This document shows positions 55,653 through 63,445 of a stretch of DNA of 64,000 bases, piece by piece. Position numbers and translations under genes: made by a program. Numbering within the stretch: position 1 is the stretch's first letter; each line of letters opens with the position of its first letter. The stretch comes from Leptospira biflexa serovar Patoc strain 'Patoc 1 (Paris)'. Its GTDB lineage: Bacteria; Spirochaetota; Leptospiria; Leptospirales; Leptospiraceae. The stretch lies in NCBI RefSeq assembly GCF_000017685.1, contig NC_010602.1:62001-126000 (forward strand). Direction: 5' to 3'. Under the pieces are notes generated by a model. It was not told the origin of the DNA. It was given only the letters and a program-made list of their open reading frames with translations, and ran no database searches.

Positions 55653-56546
55653 TTAATTTCCTTCTACTGGTGGGTGATTTTTCCAATACATCACCAAGAT
55701 CAATCCAGAAATGATATGCCAAATCCCCCAAAAAGCAGCCACCAAAGCCATGTTTGGTTCCGCTTGAAACTGAGTGAGTATGAGTCCTAAAGCAAGTCCT
55801 GAGTTCTGCATTCCAACTTCAATTGTGATGGCACGTTTGTTTGATTCATTTTGTCGAAACAATCGGGCGATTAAATTTCCGATGATTAAAGCAATTAAAT
55901 TATGAAAAACAACAATGATAAAAACAAATCCAAGATTCTCCAAAAAGATTTTCCAATTGCCACCAACGGCCACAATGAGAAAAACCAAAAAAGCAAATGA
56001 AGAAATTCTTTTAAAAAATGGAGTGATTTTATGAGCAAATTTGGTGAAAAAATTTCCAAGAATCATTCCGAGGAGAAGGGGAACGAGAAGTAAAACGATC
56101 ATACTTTTGATGATCATCAAACTATCAATTCGTAATTCTCCTGATCCAGAGATCATCGCATGAGTGACTGGGTTTAAATTTGCCGTTAATGTAAAGTTAA
56201 GCGGTAACGTAATGATCGCAAATAAACTAGATACGGCTGTCATACTGACGGAGAGGGCAGTATTCCCTTTACCTAAATGTGTGATGATATTGGATAAGTT
56301 TCCACCAGGGCTTGCCGCAACTAATAACATCCCTAGTTCGATCCCTGCAGGAAGGTCTAACATGAGTGTGATGAGTAAAGTCATCCAAGGTAAAATAATC
56401 ACTTGCCCAATGAGCCCAGACATTGCAGCAACAGGTCTTTGTAAGACGGCCTTAAACGCAATGAAACGAAGTTCCAATGCCACACCAAAAATCATCAGTG
56501 CCAACACCAAACCTAATACGATCTGATAATCATTGTTATAATTCAT
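55653..56546 (-). CDS. Bile acid:sodium symporter (BASS) family transporter
   Basis: A 297-aa membrane protein with about nine helices and the family pattern LVAASPGGNLSNIITHLGKGNTALSVSMT, followed by IEVGMQNSGLALGLILTQF. It is a divergent relative of the product at 42337; both hold the Pro-Gly-Gly-N/T-x-SN core. It opens the - strand arm of the cassette, with AGGAAG before ATG and a weak copy of the TetR-type box about 54 bp upstream, so it may be co-regulated with the + strand arm. Confidence 0.9.
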   Translation of the reverse strand: MNYNNDYQIVLGLVLALMIFGVALELRFIAFKAVLQRPVAAMSGLIGQVIILPWMTLLITLMLDLPAGIELGMLLVAASPGGNLSNIITHLGKGNTALSVSMTAVSSLFAIITLPLNFTLTANLNPVTHAMISGSGELRIDSLMIIKSMIVLLLVPLLLGMILGNFFTKFAHKITPFFKRISSFAFLVFLIVAVGGNWKIFLENLGFVFIIVVFHNLIALIIGNLIARLFRQNESNKRAITIEVGMQNSGLALGLILTQFQAEPNMALVAAFWGIWHIISGLILVMYWKNHPPVEGN

Positions 56547-56598
56547 TATTAATTCTTCCTACAGTATCATGATAACCAAACATAAACCAGTTGTCTCG

Positions 56599-56616
56599 TG
56601 AATGATTGTTCATCGG
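56599..56616. promoter_or_regulatory. Weak second FadR-type box ahead of the BASS operon
   Basis: TGAATGATTGTTCATCGG keeps the left half-site TGAATGA and the TCAT core of the right half, agreeing with 12 of 16 defined bases of the FadR-type consensus. It lies about 54 bp upstream of ATG 56546 on the minus strand, a position suited to control of the right arm. Confidence 0.45.
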
Positions 56617-56710
56617 AGTTATATTCTATGAAGGAAAGAAGAGATTCTATCTTTTTTTGTGATCGTAAGGGACCATTCCGAAGTTATTTCTGAACAGTTT
56701 GTTTTTATTT

Positions 56711-56768
56711 GGGGCGGATCCGCTTCTCGCGGACCGGGCTTTCCGTTCCAATCTTTCCTATCGGAAAG
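56711..56768. repeat. GC-rich palindromic intergenic element
   Basis: GCGGATCCGC (56714-56723) is a perfect 10-bp palindrome. TCCGC and GCGGA around it can form a short stem with a 5-nt loop. CTTTCC-TATC-GGAAAG (56753-56768) is a perfect 6-bp hairpin. The stretch is clearly richer in G+C than its surroundings. It may be one copy of a dispersed intergenic repeat, but only one is in this window. Confidence 0.4.
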
Positions 56769-56852
56769 GATTTCCACTACAATCCCTTCCGCTTGTCGAT
56801 TCAGACTCGATCGAATATGTATGGAACTGATTCCAAGAGTATTGATTTGAAC

Positions 56853-56892
56853 TGAATTGAATTGAATTGAATTGAATTGAATTGAATTGAAT
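56853..56892. repeat. (TGAAT)8 microsatellite
   Basis: Eight perfect tandem copies of TGAAT, 40 bp, ending 11 bp before the stop of the DUF3052 gene. Such arrays change length by slippage; no coding frame depends on this one, so any effect would be on transcription or DNA structure. Confidence 0.95.
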
Positions 56893-56903
56893 CTAGATCC
56901 AAC

Positions 56904-57323
56904 TCATCGATTGGATTTACGAATCACTAATTTGAGTCCAGACCAAATCTCATCAATGGCACAAACTTTAATGTCGACTAAACCTAATTCTAAAGCAAAC
57001 TCACGGATCAAATTTTCGTTTAAGCCTGTAGGAACCTTTGAAGATTTTTTTGGCCACGAAACCCAAATCATTCCATTTCCCTTTAGATAAGGAATGAGAG
57101 TTGGCAATATGGTTTTGTATTCAGAGATTTGTTTGGTGAAAAAATGAATACAATCCAATTCCTTTTGTAATGATTTCACAATCCTTATGTTTCCAGGCAT
57201 CTCTCCCCATTCCTTCAGATTTTGATCCTTCGGTAAATGGAGAAACAATAGAATCATATTTTCCTTAAATCCTAATTTTTGAATGACCGACTTTCCTGAG
57301 TAACCAACTTGTTGTGTTTTCAT
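56904..57323 (-). CDS. DUF3052-like protein
   Basis: A 139-aa protein. VGYSGKSVIQKLGFKEN at the N-terminus and the later LKGNGMIWVSWPKKSSKV, then GLVDIKVCAIDEIWSGLKLVIRK, match the pattern I associate with DUF3052. The fold looks alpha/beta and methyltransferase-derived but lacks a SAM motif. Function is unknown. ATG 57323 gives the family-like N-terminus; an ATG 13 codons upstream (57362) is possible. It stands alone between a repeat-rich gap and a divergent chemoreceptor. Confidence 0.72.
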   Translation of the reverse strand: MKTQQVGYSGKSVIQKLGFKENMILLFLHLPKDQNLKEWGEMPGNIRIVKSLQKELDCIHFFTKQISEYKTILPTLIPYLKGNGMIWVSWPKKSSKVPTGLNENLIREFALELGLVDIKVCAIDEIWSGLKLVIRKSNR

Positions 57324-57452
57324 TCTAATAGGGATCCTTGGGGAAATTATGTAGGGTTTCATTCGAGAAGGACAAAATCCGATTCTTTGCTAAAAATTTC
57401 AAACTCGACAGTAAGAATCATTCGTTTTTTTTAGTAGACTATTGTTGGTCAC

Positions 57453-57466
57453 TGAGAAATTTCTCA
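57453..57466. promoter_or_regulatory. 14-bp perfect palindrome upstream of the second chemoreceptor
   Basis: TGAGAAATTTCTCA, a perfect 14-bp dyad, lies 44 bp upstream of the GTG start of the chemoreceptor in a 187-bp divergent gap. It is a candidate operator. I could not find a convincing flagellar sigma-28 promoter beside it. Confidence 0.45.
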
Positions 57467-57510
57467 TGACTGTCTTTTGGTTGAGTTAGTAGGAAATTTG
57501 AGGGTATAGA

Positions 57511-59076
57511 GTGTTAACAATCGCAGATCTTTGGAAACAAGGCAAAATCATCATCAACCGAATTCGATTCGGATTAGTTTTATTATTCCTACTTGCGATG
57601 ATTGGCGCTAAAGACGAATTCCAACCTAAAATGTTCCTCATTCATATGATAGGGACAGGCACAATGGGATTTTATTGTGCAATTGCATACGTTCTCGAAA
57701 GAAAAACAAACCCACCCACTTGGTTTCACAAAATCCTCATCCTCATGGATACTCTTGTTCTCTCACTTACCATCATCTTGGATTGTTCCTTAAGTTTGCA
57801 AGAAGCGGAAGCGGCACTTGCCAACGCGGTTGTGTACTTTATCTTTTTCTTTAATGCAATCTATTCTGGGTTCTTAGGAGATCGTAAATTTGTTTTAATC
57901 AACTCATTTTTAGGATCCACATTAAGTGCAATTGCTTTGATCGTTGCTGTCAATATTGGTGGAGTCCAACTTTCCGTTGATCCTGAACAATCAAGACAGA
58001 TCGGTTATGTTGGACTTGCTGGTGAAGTGATGAAACCAATATTTATCATGATCGCGGGATACATTGTAAGTTTACTTGTCCAGCTACTAACAAAGATTAG
58101 TTCACTTGCAGAAATCAAAGCAGACGAAGCAGAAGTTCTCTTAAATCAAACCAAAGAACGAAGTAAAGTTTCCGCAAACGCCGCCATCAAACTAGAAGGT
58201 TCCATCAGCAATTTTAGTAAATTTGTATCTGACACATCTGTAAAATTGGAATCACAAGCTGCTTCCTTAGAAGAAATCACTGCAGTCATTTCTGAACTAT
58301 CTAGTTCTTTCGAATCCAATGGTGCCTCAATAGAAGAACAAAACAACAAAGTACAAAATATGGTCGCCGATACTGTGGAACTAAAGGAAACCGTTGATCA
58401 AATTTTGATCCAAAGTGAACAATTGGTGGAAATTGCAGAGATCAATAAAAAAGAAAGTATGTCAGTCACAGAAGTAGCAGACCAAACGGCATCCCATTTG
58501 GAATCCATCCAAGCATCTTTTGATCAAGTGAACGAAATCAATAACATTGTCGCAGAGATTGGCGAAAAGACCAACTTACTTGCATTAAATGCTTCGATTG
58601 AAGCCGCTCGTGCTGGAGATGTTGGGAAAGGATTCGCTGTTGTCGCCAATGAAGTGAGTAAACTAGCAGAATTTACAAAAAATAACGTAAAAAGAATTTC
58701 AACTGTTGTCAAAAGTTCAAAAGAAATTATCACCAATGCTCGGAATGCCTCCAAGAATACGGGTGAATTAGCAAAATCACAAATCGATAGACTGAATCAA
58801 ACATTGGTCCAAATCCAAAATATGAACCAACTTTATATCGAACAAAGAAATACACTATCGTCCATTCTTACGGAACTTTCGCAAATCCGTGAATTATCGA
58901 ATCAAATTGCCGGATCTACAAAAGAACAGTTGTTAGGTCAGAAAGAAGCATCCAAAGGGATCATCCAACTGGAAATGGAAGTCAATGAAATTAGTCGTGC
59001 TTCCAAAGACTTAGAAGAACACATCCAAATGATCAAAGACGAATCAAATAAACTGGCATCAATGAGCCAGAGTTAA
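57511..59076 (+). CDS. Six-helix methyl-accepting chemotaxis protein (paralogue)
   Basis: A 521-aa chemoreceptor of the same design as the one at 48888: N-terminus [18 protein letters not shown] against [17 protein letters not shown], six membrane helices in the first ~195 residues, no sizeable periplasmic domain and no clear HAMP. The signalling tip is [24 protein letters not shown]. The membrane parts are recognisably homologous but diverged, as expected for different ligands. It begins with GTG, preceded by GAGGGT. It ends 1 bp from the convergent hydrolase gene. Confidence 0.92.
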   Translation: MLTIADLWKQGKIIINRIRFGLVLLFLLAMIGAKDEFQPKMFLIHMIGTGTMGFYCAIAYVLERKTNPPTWFHKILILMDTLVLSLTIILDCSLSLQEAEAALANAVVYFIFFFNAIYSGFLGDRKFVLINSFLGSTLSAIALIVAVNIGGVQLSVDPEQSRQIGYVGLAGEVMKPIFIMIAGYIVSLLVQLLTKISSLAEIKADEAEVLLNQTKERSKVSANAAIKLEGSISNFSKFVSDTSVKLESQAASLEEITAVISELSSSFESNGASIEEQNNKVQNMVADTVELKETVDQILIQSEQLVEIAEINKKESMSVTEVADQTASHLESIQASFDQVNEINNIVAEIGEKTNLLALNASIEAARAGDVGKGFAVVANEVSKLAEFTKNNVKRISTVVKSSKEIITNARNASKNTGELAKSQIDRLNQTLVQIQNMNQLYIEQRNTLSSILTELSQIRELSNQIAGSTKEQLLGQKEASKGIIQLEMEVNEISRASKDLEEHIQMIKDESNKLASMSQS

Positions 59077-59077
59077 T

Positions 59078-59941
59078 TCAATCCCCTGCTTTCAGAAATT
59101 GAATGATCTCATCTTTGACACTCTCGGTTCGCAAGATCATTTTGTGGCCGAGGCCTTTTGTTTGCACTAGCTTAGAATGTTTCCATGCGTTCGAAACTGC
59201 AATCCCCATTTCCAATGGAATTTCCAAATCATCTTCATCGTGAATCACAAGGAGGGAATTGTGAAATTTTGGTCCCGATTTTCCTAAATCCAAACTACTC
59301 AGTGGTTTTTTCACTTTTCTTTCAATTAATAATCGCATCGACTCACTTTCTTCTTCACTCAGTTGGTAATACTCACTGAAATTTTCTCTAAGAATTTCCA
59401 ATCGTAAGGGAGGGGCAATATAAACCAACTTCTCTGCAACAACACCTAATTCCTGTGCCACGGTTGATACTGCCGCTCCAAAAGAATGTGTGATGATATA
59501 ATTTGGATTTCCAATGTCTTGGATGAGACGCCTCACCATCTTAGCAGACAATACAATATTGGAATACCTTCCTGAGGAAAATCCATGTCCCGGTAAATCA
59601 ATGCCAAAAACATTATAACCTTCCGCGATGAGAGCGGGGATGATCCTTGAAAAATTTCCAGTATGTCCATTCCATCCATGTACAAGTAGGATCGTTTCTT
59701 TTTCTCCCTTCCAATGAAAGTATTGGATCCGGTGTTCCCTTTCTTGGAATTCTTTTTGTTCTGCAAGTGCCAAAACATCCATTTCCTTTCTGGAAGGTTT
59801 TTGCTTTTGGGTGGATAAGAAAACTTGAGCGGCCACATAACCAAAAAACATTGGTTTTTTTCTGGCAAATTCCCATTTTTCTTCCATCGTGATTGGATAC
59901 GTTCTGTTAAAAGAACGAACGATCGTGCTATTTGATTCCAT
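59078..59941 (-). CDS. Alpha/beta-hydrolase
   Basis: A 287-aa hydrolase or lysophospholipase-like enzyme: oxyanion segment LVHGWNGHTGNFSRI, GIDLPGHGFSSG, nucleophile elbow ITHSFGAAVSTV, acid in HDEDDLEIP and catalytic His in GLGHKMILR. Substrate unknown. ATG 59941 is preferred (AGAGGG upstream) over the ATG at 59977. It follows a TetR gene by 47 bp on the same strand, and a copy of the TetR-upstream operator-like sequence falls within its first codons (59914-59927), suggesting control by that regulator. Confidence 0.87.
   Translation of the reverse strand: MESNSTIVRSFNRTYPITMEEKWEFARKKPMFFGYVAAQVFLSTQKQKPSRKEMDVLALAEQKEFQEREHRIQYFHWKGEKETILLVHGWNGHTGNFSRIIPALIAEGYNVFGIDLPGHGFSSGRYSNIVLSAKMVRRLIQDIGNPNYIITHSFGAAVSTVAQELGVVAEKLVYIAPPLRLEILRENFSEYYQLSEEESESMRLLIERKVKKPLSSLDLGKSGPKFHNSLLVIHDEDDLEIPLEMGIAVSNAWKHSKLVQTKGLGHKMILRTESVKDEIIQFLKAGD
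59914..59927 (-). promoter_or_regulatory. Operator-like site inside the hydrolase 5' end
   Basis: ACGAACGATCGTGC, identical at 13 of 14 positions to the reverse complement of 60594-60607 upstream of the neighbouring tetR gene. It contains the palindrome ACGATCGT. Confidence 0.5.
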
Positions 59942-59988
59942 AGTAAAACCCTCTTTGTTTGATAAACATATTCTCATCTAACCTAATT

Positions 59989-60585
59989 TCAAAAATCGTA
60001 TTTATGCCGTTTGATTAATTCGTTAAAACTTTGTTTGGTTCTTTTTTCAGAGTTTTTATCTTCTAATAGTCGATTGTAAAAATGAAAACCTAAAATAAGC
60101 CCCCAAATCTCTTGCACCATTTTATCGACATTTGTATTGGCATCTAACTCTAAACAGTCTTTCGCATCCTGGACAAATTGTTTTAATGTATTTTGCCAGG
60201 AGAGTTGGGTTTTTTTCAAATGGTCCCTGACAACTCCTGGACGATCGTCAAACTCCGAACTGGATGCCAAAAACAAACAACCACCAGGGAGACTTTCTGT
60301 GTTTGCCCAAGACAACCACATTTGGAATGCCATTTTGAGCCTAGCGAGTCCCGGTTTGGTTTTGAGAGCCGGATACACAACATTCCTTCGAAAGAGTTCA
60401 CTTCCAACCCGAAGGACTTCGATTTGAAGGTTTTCTTTGGATGCGAATTTTGCAAAGAGACCACTTTTAGACATCCCTAATTCATCGGCAAGAGATCCAA
60501 TGGTAAGCCCTTCCAAACCTTGGACACTTGCCATTTGGACTGCTTTGTCTAAAATCAGAGATTTTGTGTCCTCACCTTTGCCCAT
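59989..60585 (-). CDS. TetR/AcrR-family regulator
   Basis: A 198-aa TetR protein with the helix-turn-helix GLTIGSLADELGMSKSGLFAKFASKENLQ. The C-terminal ligand domain contains WANTESLPGGCLFLASSSEFDDRPG, typical of a YcdC/TetR_C group. It precedes the hydrolase gene and probably represses itself and that gene: ACGATCGT-type sites lie just upstream of its own start (60594-60607) and at the start of the hydrolase (59914-59927). The ligand is unknown. Confidence 0.92.
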   Translation of the reverse strand: MGKGEDTKSLILDKAVQMASVQGLEGLTIGSLADELGMSKSGLFAKFASKENLQIEVLRVGSELFRRNVVYPALKTKPGLARLKMAFQMWLSWANTESLPGGCLFLASSSEFDDRPGVVRDHLKKTQLSWQNTLKQFVQDAKDCLELDANTNVDKMVQEIWGLILGFHFYNRLLEDKNSEKRTKQSFNELIKRHKYDF

Positions 60586-60593
60586 AAATAAAA

Positions 60594-60607
60594 GTACGAT
60601 CGTTCGT
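60594..60607 (-). promoter_or_regulatory. Operator-like site upstream of tetR
   Basis: On the minus strand ACGAACGATCGTAC, 9 bp before the tetR start. It contains the 8-bp palindrome ACGATCGT with an extended half-site ACGAACG, and recurs with one change at 59914-59927. Confidence 0.55.
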
Positions 60608-60709
60608 TTAAATTTGTAAAGTATTTTTTTTTAACCTTTGGCCTCAATTCCATCTTTTTCAAATATTTTTTGACTTGAGTTTGGTGGGGTTTTGTTACAA
60701 TCGTGCCCA

Positions 60710-61288
60710 ATGCAACAGTACACATTTAACAAATATTTTGCTAAAAAAAGTTTTTTAAAAATTTTTGGCGGTGAAATTCGAATCTTTGATGAGAGTAAAA
60801 ATAAACTTCTATTTTTTGTGAAACAAAAAGCCTTTAAGTTAAAAGAAGACATTACCGTTTATGCAGATGAATCCAAATCAAAAGAACTCTTAAAAATCAA
60901 AGCACGGAGTGTCATCGATTTTTCTGCCATCTATGATGTGGTGGATGTGACAACGAATGAGACACTTGGTTCCCTTCGTAGAAAAGGTTTTAAATCCATA
61001 CTCAAAGATTCTTGGGAAATCCTAGATGTTAAAGATCAAGTGGTGGGTTCCATCGATGAAGATAGTATGTTCAAAGCAATTCTTCGCCGGTTTTTAACCA
61101 ATTTAATCCCTCAAAAATTCTTCATTACATTCAACAAAAATCAAGTTGGCGTTTTGCAACAAACATTCAATCCATTTGTCCCTCAATTCAATATTGATTT
61201 TTCTTCTGATCCCTCCAATTCTCTTGATCGAAGGATGGGCATTGCGAGTGTGATTTTGTTACAAATCATTGAAGGAAGACAACAATAG
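60710..61288 (+). CDS. Scramblase/LURP-one-like protein
   Basis: A 192-aa protein with the tubby-like beta-barrel pattern of phospholipid scramblase and LURP-one-related proteins: YTFNKYFAKKSFLKIFGGEIRIFDE, LFFVKQKAFKLKEDITVYADES, and IYDVVDVTTNETLGSLRRKGF. The central region includes KDSWEILDVKDQVVGSIDED. Bacterial members have no settled function; lipid or nucleic-acid binding is suggested by relatives. ATG 60710 is preferred over a TTG at 60692. It is a stand-alone gene. Confidence 0.75.
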   Translation: MQQYTFNKYFAKKSFLKIFGGEIRIFDESKNKLLFFVKQKAFKLKEDITVYADESKSKELLKIKARSVIDFSAIYDVVDVTTNETLGSLRRKGFKSILKDSWEILDVKDQVVGSIDEDSMFKAILRRFLTNLIPQKFFITFNKNQVGVLQQTFNPFVPQFNIDFSSDPSNSLDRRMGIASVILLQIIEGRQQ

Positions 61289-61345
61289 GTTTAGGATTTG
61301 AACCATAGTAAACCAGACCTCCTAAAGGTTGTAATGGTTTATTCA

Positions 61346-61367
61346 CCTGCCATCGTTAGATGGTAGG
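61346..61367. terminator. Hairpin in convergent gap, possible bidirectional terminator
   Basis: CCTGCCATC-GTTA-GATGGTAGG forms a 9-bp RNA stem (one G-U pair on the + transcript) with a 4-nt loop, in the 136-bp gap between convergent genes. No T-run follows on either strand, so it is not a textbook intrinsic terminator. Confidence 0.35.
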
Positions 61368-61424
61368 GATCAAAATCTTCTGCGGAATACATTCAGGTTT
61401 TATCGAGGGAGGGGATACTCGGAT

Positions 61425-61988
61425 TTACTTTTTTTCTTGAGGTAGATAGGTTAGGAGTGCACCACCTGTCGAAAGGGGTTTTGATTCGATGAGTGTTAAC
61501 TCTTGGTTTGGAATTCCTTCTAAAAACAATCGCCTTCCTTTTCCCAAAAAAACAGGAGCTATACAGAGACGGTATTCATCAAATAAACCTGCCTTCATGA
61601 ACGAAGCTGAAAGGATCCCACTTCCAAACACATACAAATCTCCATTCCCTTCCTGTTTCAATTTAGAAACTTCACCGACTGCATCTTTTACAATGGTGGT
61701 ATTGTTCCAGTCGGCGTTTTTGAGAGTGGTAGAACAGGCAAGTTTTGGAATTTGATTCATGTACTTCGCGACTTCCCCCTCATCCTCTGGTGCTTTGGTC
61801 CAATAAACAGCCATACCTTTGTAAGTTGTAGCACCAAATACCAAATAGTCGGCAGATTTAAGTTGTCTCAGACTGAACTCTTCCAGTTCTTTACCCCAGA
61901 CAAGTCCATGAAAACTTAAGTCCCAGTTTGTTTGGCCTTCAAAGTATCCATCCAAAGTGATCACATTCCACATGATTAATTTTCTCAT
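61425..61988 (-). CDS. Dihydrofolate reductase/RibD C-terminal-family protein
   Basis: A 187-aa protein of the DHFR-like RibD_C family: MWNVITLDGYFEGQTNWDLS at the N-terminus, YLVFGATTYKGMAVYW in the cofactor region, DLYVFGSGILSASFMKAGLFDEYRL and APVFLGKGRRLF at the C-terminus. These single-domain members are NADPH-binding reductases of unassigned substrate, common next to DGPF-type proteins. No folate or riboflavin genes are nearby. Confidence 0.87.
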   Translation of the reverse strand: MRKLIMWNVITLDGYFEGQTNWDLSFHGLVWGKELEEFSLRQLKSADYLVFGATTYKGMAVYWTKAPEDEGEVAKYMNQIPKLACSTTLKNADWNNTTIVKDAVGEVSKLKQEGNGDLYVFGSGILSASFMKAGLFDEYRLCIAPVFLGKGRRLFLEGIPNQELTLIESKPLSTGGALLTYLPQEKK

Positions 61989-62036
61989 GGTTTTTCCTCT
62001 GTATTTGATTTTCCCAGTGAATGGACGTTCTGAAGA

Positions 62037-62474
62037 TTAGTTTGGTTTTTTAGGAGATAATTCTGGTTTGATATCTCCTTCTGCCATTCGTAAATCACGG
62101 ACATTTTTTTGGACAGCAACCGCTGCAAATAAACTTAAAACAAATGAAATTCCAAAGAATCCTTTTTCACTCAAGTTTAAAGTGGCATTCCATAACCCTA
62201 TGAATAACAATAACAAGGTTAAGGCGACTGAAAACCAACAAAGACCGATGTAGATGTTTGTGACAAATAGTCCTTCTAATTGGTCCCTTACTGTTTTTTG
62301 TAAGGAAACGGCTGAAAACAATCCATACATTAAGATGGTGATGTAAAATCCTTTTTCGTTTAACATCATATCCGAATTCCAAATTCCAATGATGAAAGTG
62401 AACATTCCGATGAGAAGAGATAACCAAGAAGCTCCAATGAATGCTGCTGAGGGTTTTTGCGGTTGTGCGATCAT
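62037..62474 (-). CDS. YiaA/YiaB-family inner membrane protein
   Basis: A 145-aa protein with four membrane helices in two similar two-helix halves: SWLSLLIGMFTFIIGIWNSDMMLNEKGFY and the later VALTLLLLFIGLWNATLNLSEKGFF. The repeated G-x-WN-x(5)-L-x-EKGF pattern is the signature of the YiaAB two-helix domain. Function is unknown. It lies 48 bp upstream of the RibD_C-like gene on the same strand. Confidence 0.88.
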   Translation of the reverse strand: MIAQPQKPSAAFIGASWLSLLIGMFTFIIGIWNSDMMLNEKGFYITILMYGLFSAVSLQKTVRDQLEGLFVTNIYIGLCWFSVALTLLLLFIGLWNATLNLSEKGFFGISFVLSLFAAVAVQKNVRDLRMAEGDIKPELSPKKPN

Positions 62475-62600
62475 TTCAGAAGTAGTAAGTATTATTTTAG
62501 ATTCGTCAAGAATTTTGTATCACGATATTGAGTCTTTCTTTTGGATCATGTCACTTCTGATCATGATTGATTCAAAATACGAGTCTTGGAAACTTTGGTT

Positions 62601-63077
62601 ATGGAATTTAACATCATCACATTGGAAAAAAAATGGATCATAGGAAAATCGGTGGAGATGTCATTGGTGGCAAATCAGACTCCCGATTTATGGAAATCGT
62701 TTTTACCAAATATCCAAGTCATACAAAATCGGACATCCCAGGAGTTTATATCAGCTTCAGTTTATCCGTTGGATTACTTTCAGCAATTTGATCCCAAATG
62801 CAAATTTCAAAAATGGGCGGGAGTGGAAGTGTCAGCTGTTACCAATGTCGATGGCTTCAACCAATTGGAGATTCCAAGTGGATTGTATAGTGTATTTCTC
62901 TACAAAGGATTGCCTAGTGAAGCAGGTGCTTTTTACCAGAATCTATTTATGAACTGGTTACCAAACTCAGGATACCAATTAGACAATCGTCCCCATTTTG
63001 AAGTGATGGGTGAACGGTATCGAAATGATGATCCAAGTTCTGAAGAGTTGGTATACATACCAATTAAACCGCGTTAA
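62601..63077 (+). CDS. GyrI-like effector-binding domain protein
   Basis: A 158-aa stand-alone ligand-binding domain of the GyrI/AraC-effector type. The core runs FQKWAGVEVSAVTNVDG, QLEIPSGLYSVFLYKGLPSEAGAFYQNLFMNWLPNSGYQ, then HFEVMGERYRNDDPSSEELVYIPIKP. The closing EELVYIPIKP is highly typical. Such proteins bind small molecules or inhibit gyrase; no DNA-binding domain is attached. ATG 62601 is preferred over a TTG at 62586. A GC-rich hairpin element begins at its stop codon. Confidence 0.87.
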   Translation: MEFNIITLEKKWIIGKSVEMSLVANQTPDLWKSFLPNIQVIQNRTSQEFISASVYPLDYFQQFDPKCKFQKWAGVEVSAVTNVDGFNQLEIPSGLYSVFLYKGLPSEAGAFYQNLFMNWLPNSGYQLDNRPHFEVMGERYRNDDPSSEELVYIPIKPR

Positions 63078-63445
63078 GGATACGGAGGGCTTGGTCACCT
63101 GCCCATGTTAGAGGGAAGGTGACGGGAGCGTGAGCGCACCCCGAAGTAGCCTGGCCCTTTTGGAAACCAATTTTGAAAGTGGATGGGATTGGGAACGCCA
63201 AAATCCGATTCTCTTTTTGAATCGAAACCAATGACTTAAGGAATTGATCATCAAACATTAAATGTCCACATAACATTACATAAATGATGAACAGTGATCA
63301 TCTGAAATTTGCAGACGAGTGTCCACTTTCTTCTTTGGTTACATTCAAACTTTGTTTTCATTCCAAATTTTGAATTTACTAAAAATGATTCAGTACCAGC
63401 TGATTTATTGGTTGCTATGGATGCATAAGGGTTTATCATTCATGA
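63078..63445. other. 368-bp gap with GC-rich hairpin element
   Basis: No supported gene. The first ~75 bp are GC-rich with a long hairpin: GTCACCT (63094-63100) pairs with AGGTGAC (63117-63123), continued inside by CCC/GGG across one mismatch, with an 8-nt loop. A second hairpin, CGATTC/GAATCG, is at 63206-63224. The remainder is AT-rich and should contain the promoter of the DUF1554 lipoprotein gene. Minus-strand frames at 63064-63276 and 63251-63439 cross the hairpins and are probably not genes. Confidence 0.55.

Larger units (their letters stand above)
56547..56903. other. 357-bp gap: GC-rich element and pentanucleotide repeat
   Basis: No convincing gene. From left to right it holds the leader of the BASS gene with a weak operator (56599-56616), a locally GC-rich stretch at about 56711-56745 containing the palindrome GCGGATCCGC, a 6-bp hairpin (56753-56768) and a TGAAT tandem array (56853-56892). 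A 63-codon frame at 56659-56850 crosses the GC-rich stretch but has no ribosome site or family resemblance. Confidence 0.6.

Noticed and set aside
56659..56850. 63-codon frame across the GC-rich element
   Set aside because: No ribosome site, no recognisable domain, and it depends on the palindromic stretch; better explained as non-coding repeat sequence.
63078..63180. Integron attC-like site
   Set aside because: The hairpin is suggestive, but no matching RYYYAAC and GTTRRRY core pair could be found at its ends, and no integrase is in the window.
63064..63276. 70-codon minus-strand frame after the GyrI-like gene
   Set aside because: It runs through the GC-rich hairpin and overlaps the end of the GyrI-like gene; no family resemblance beyond what a repeat element would give.
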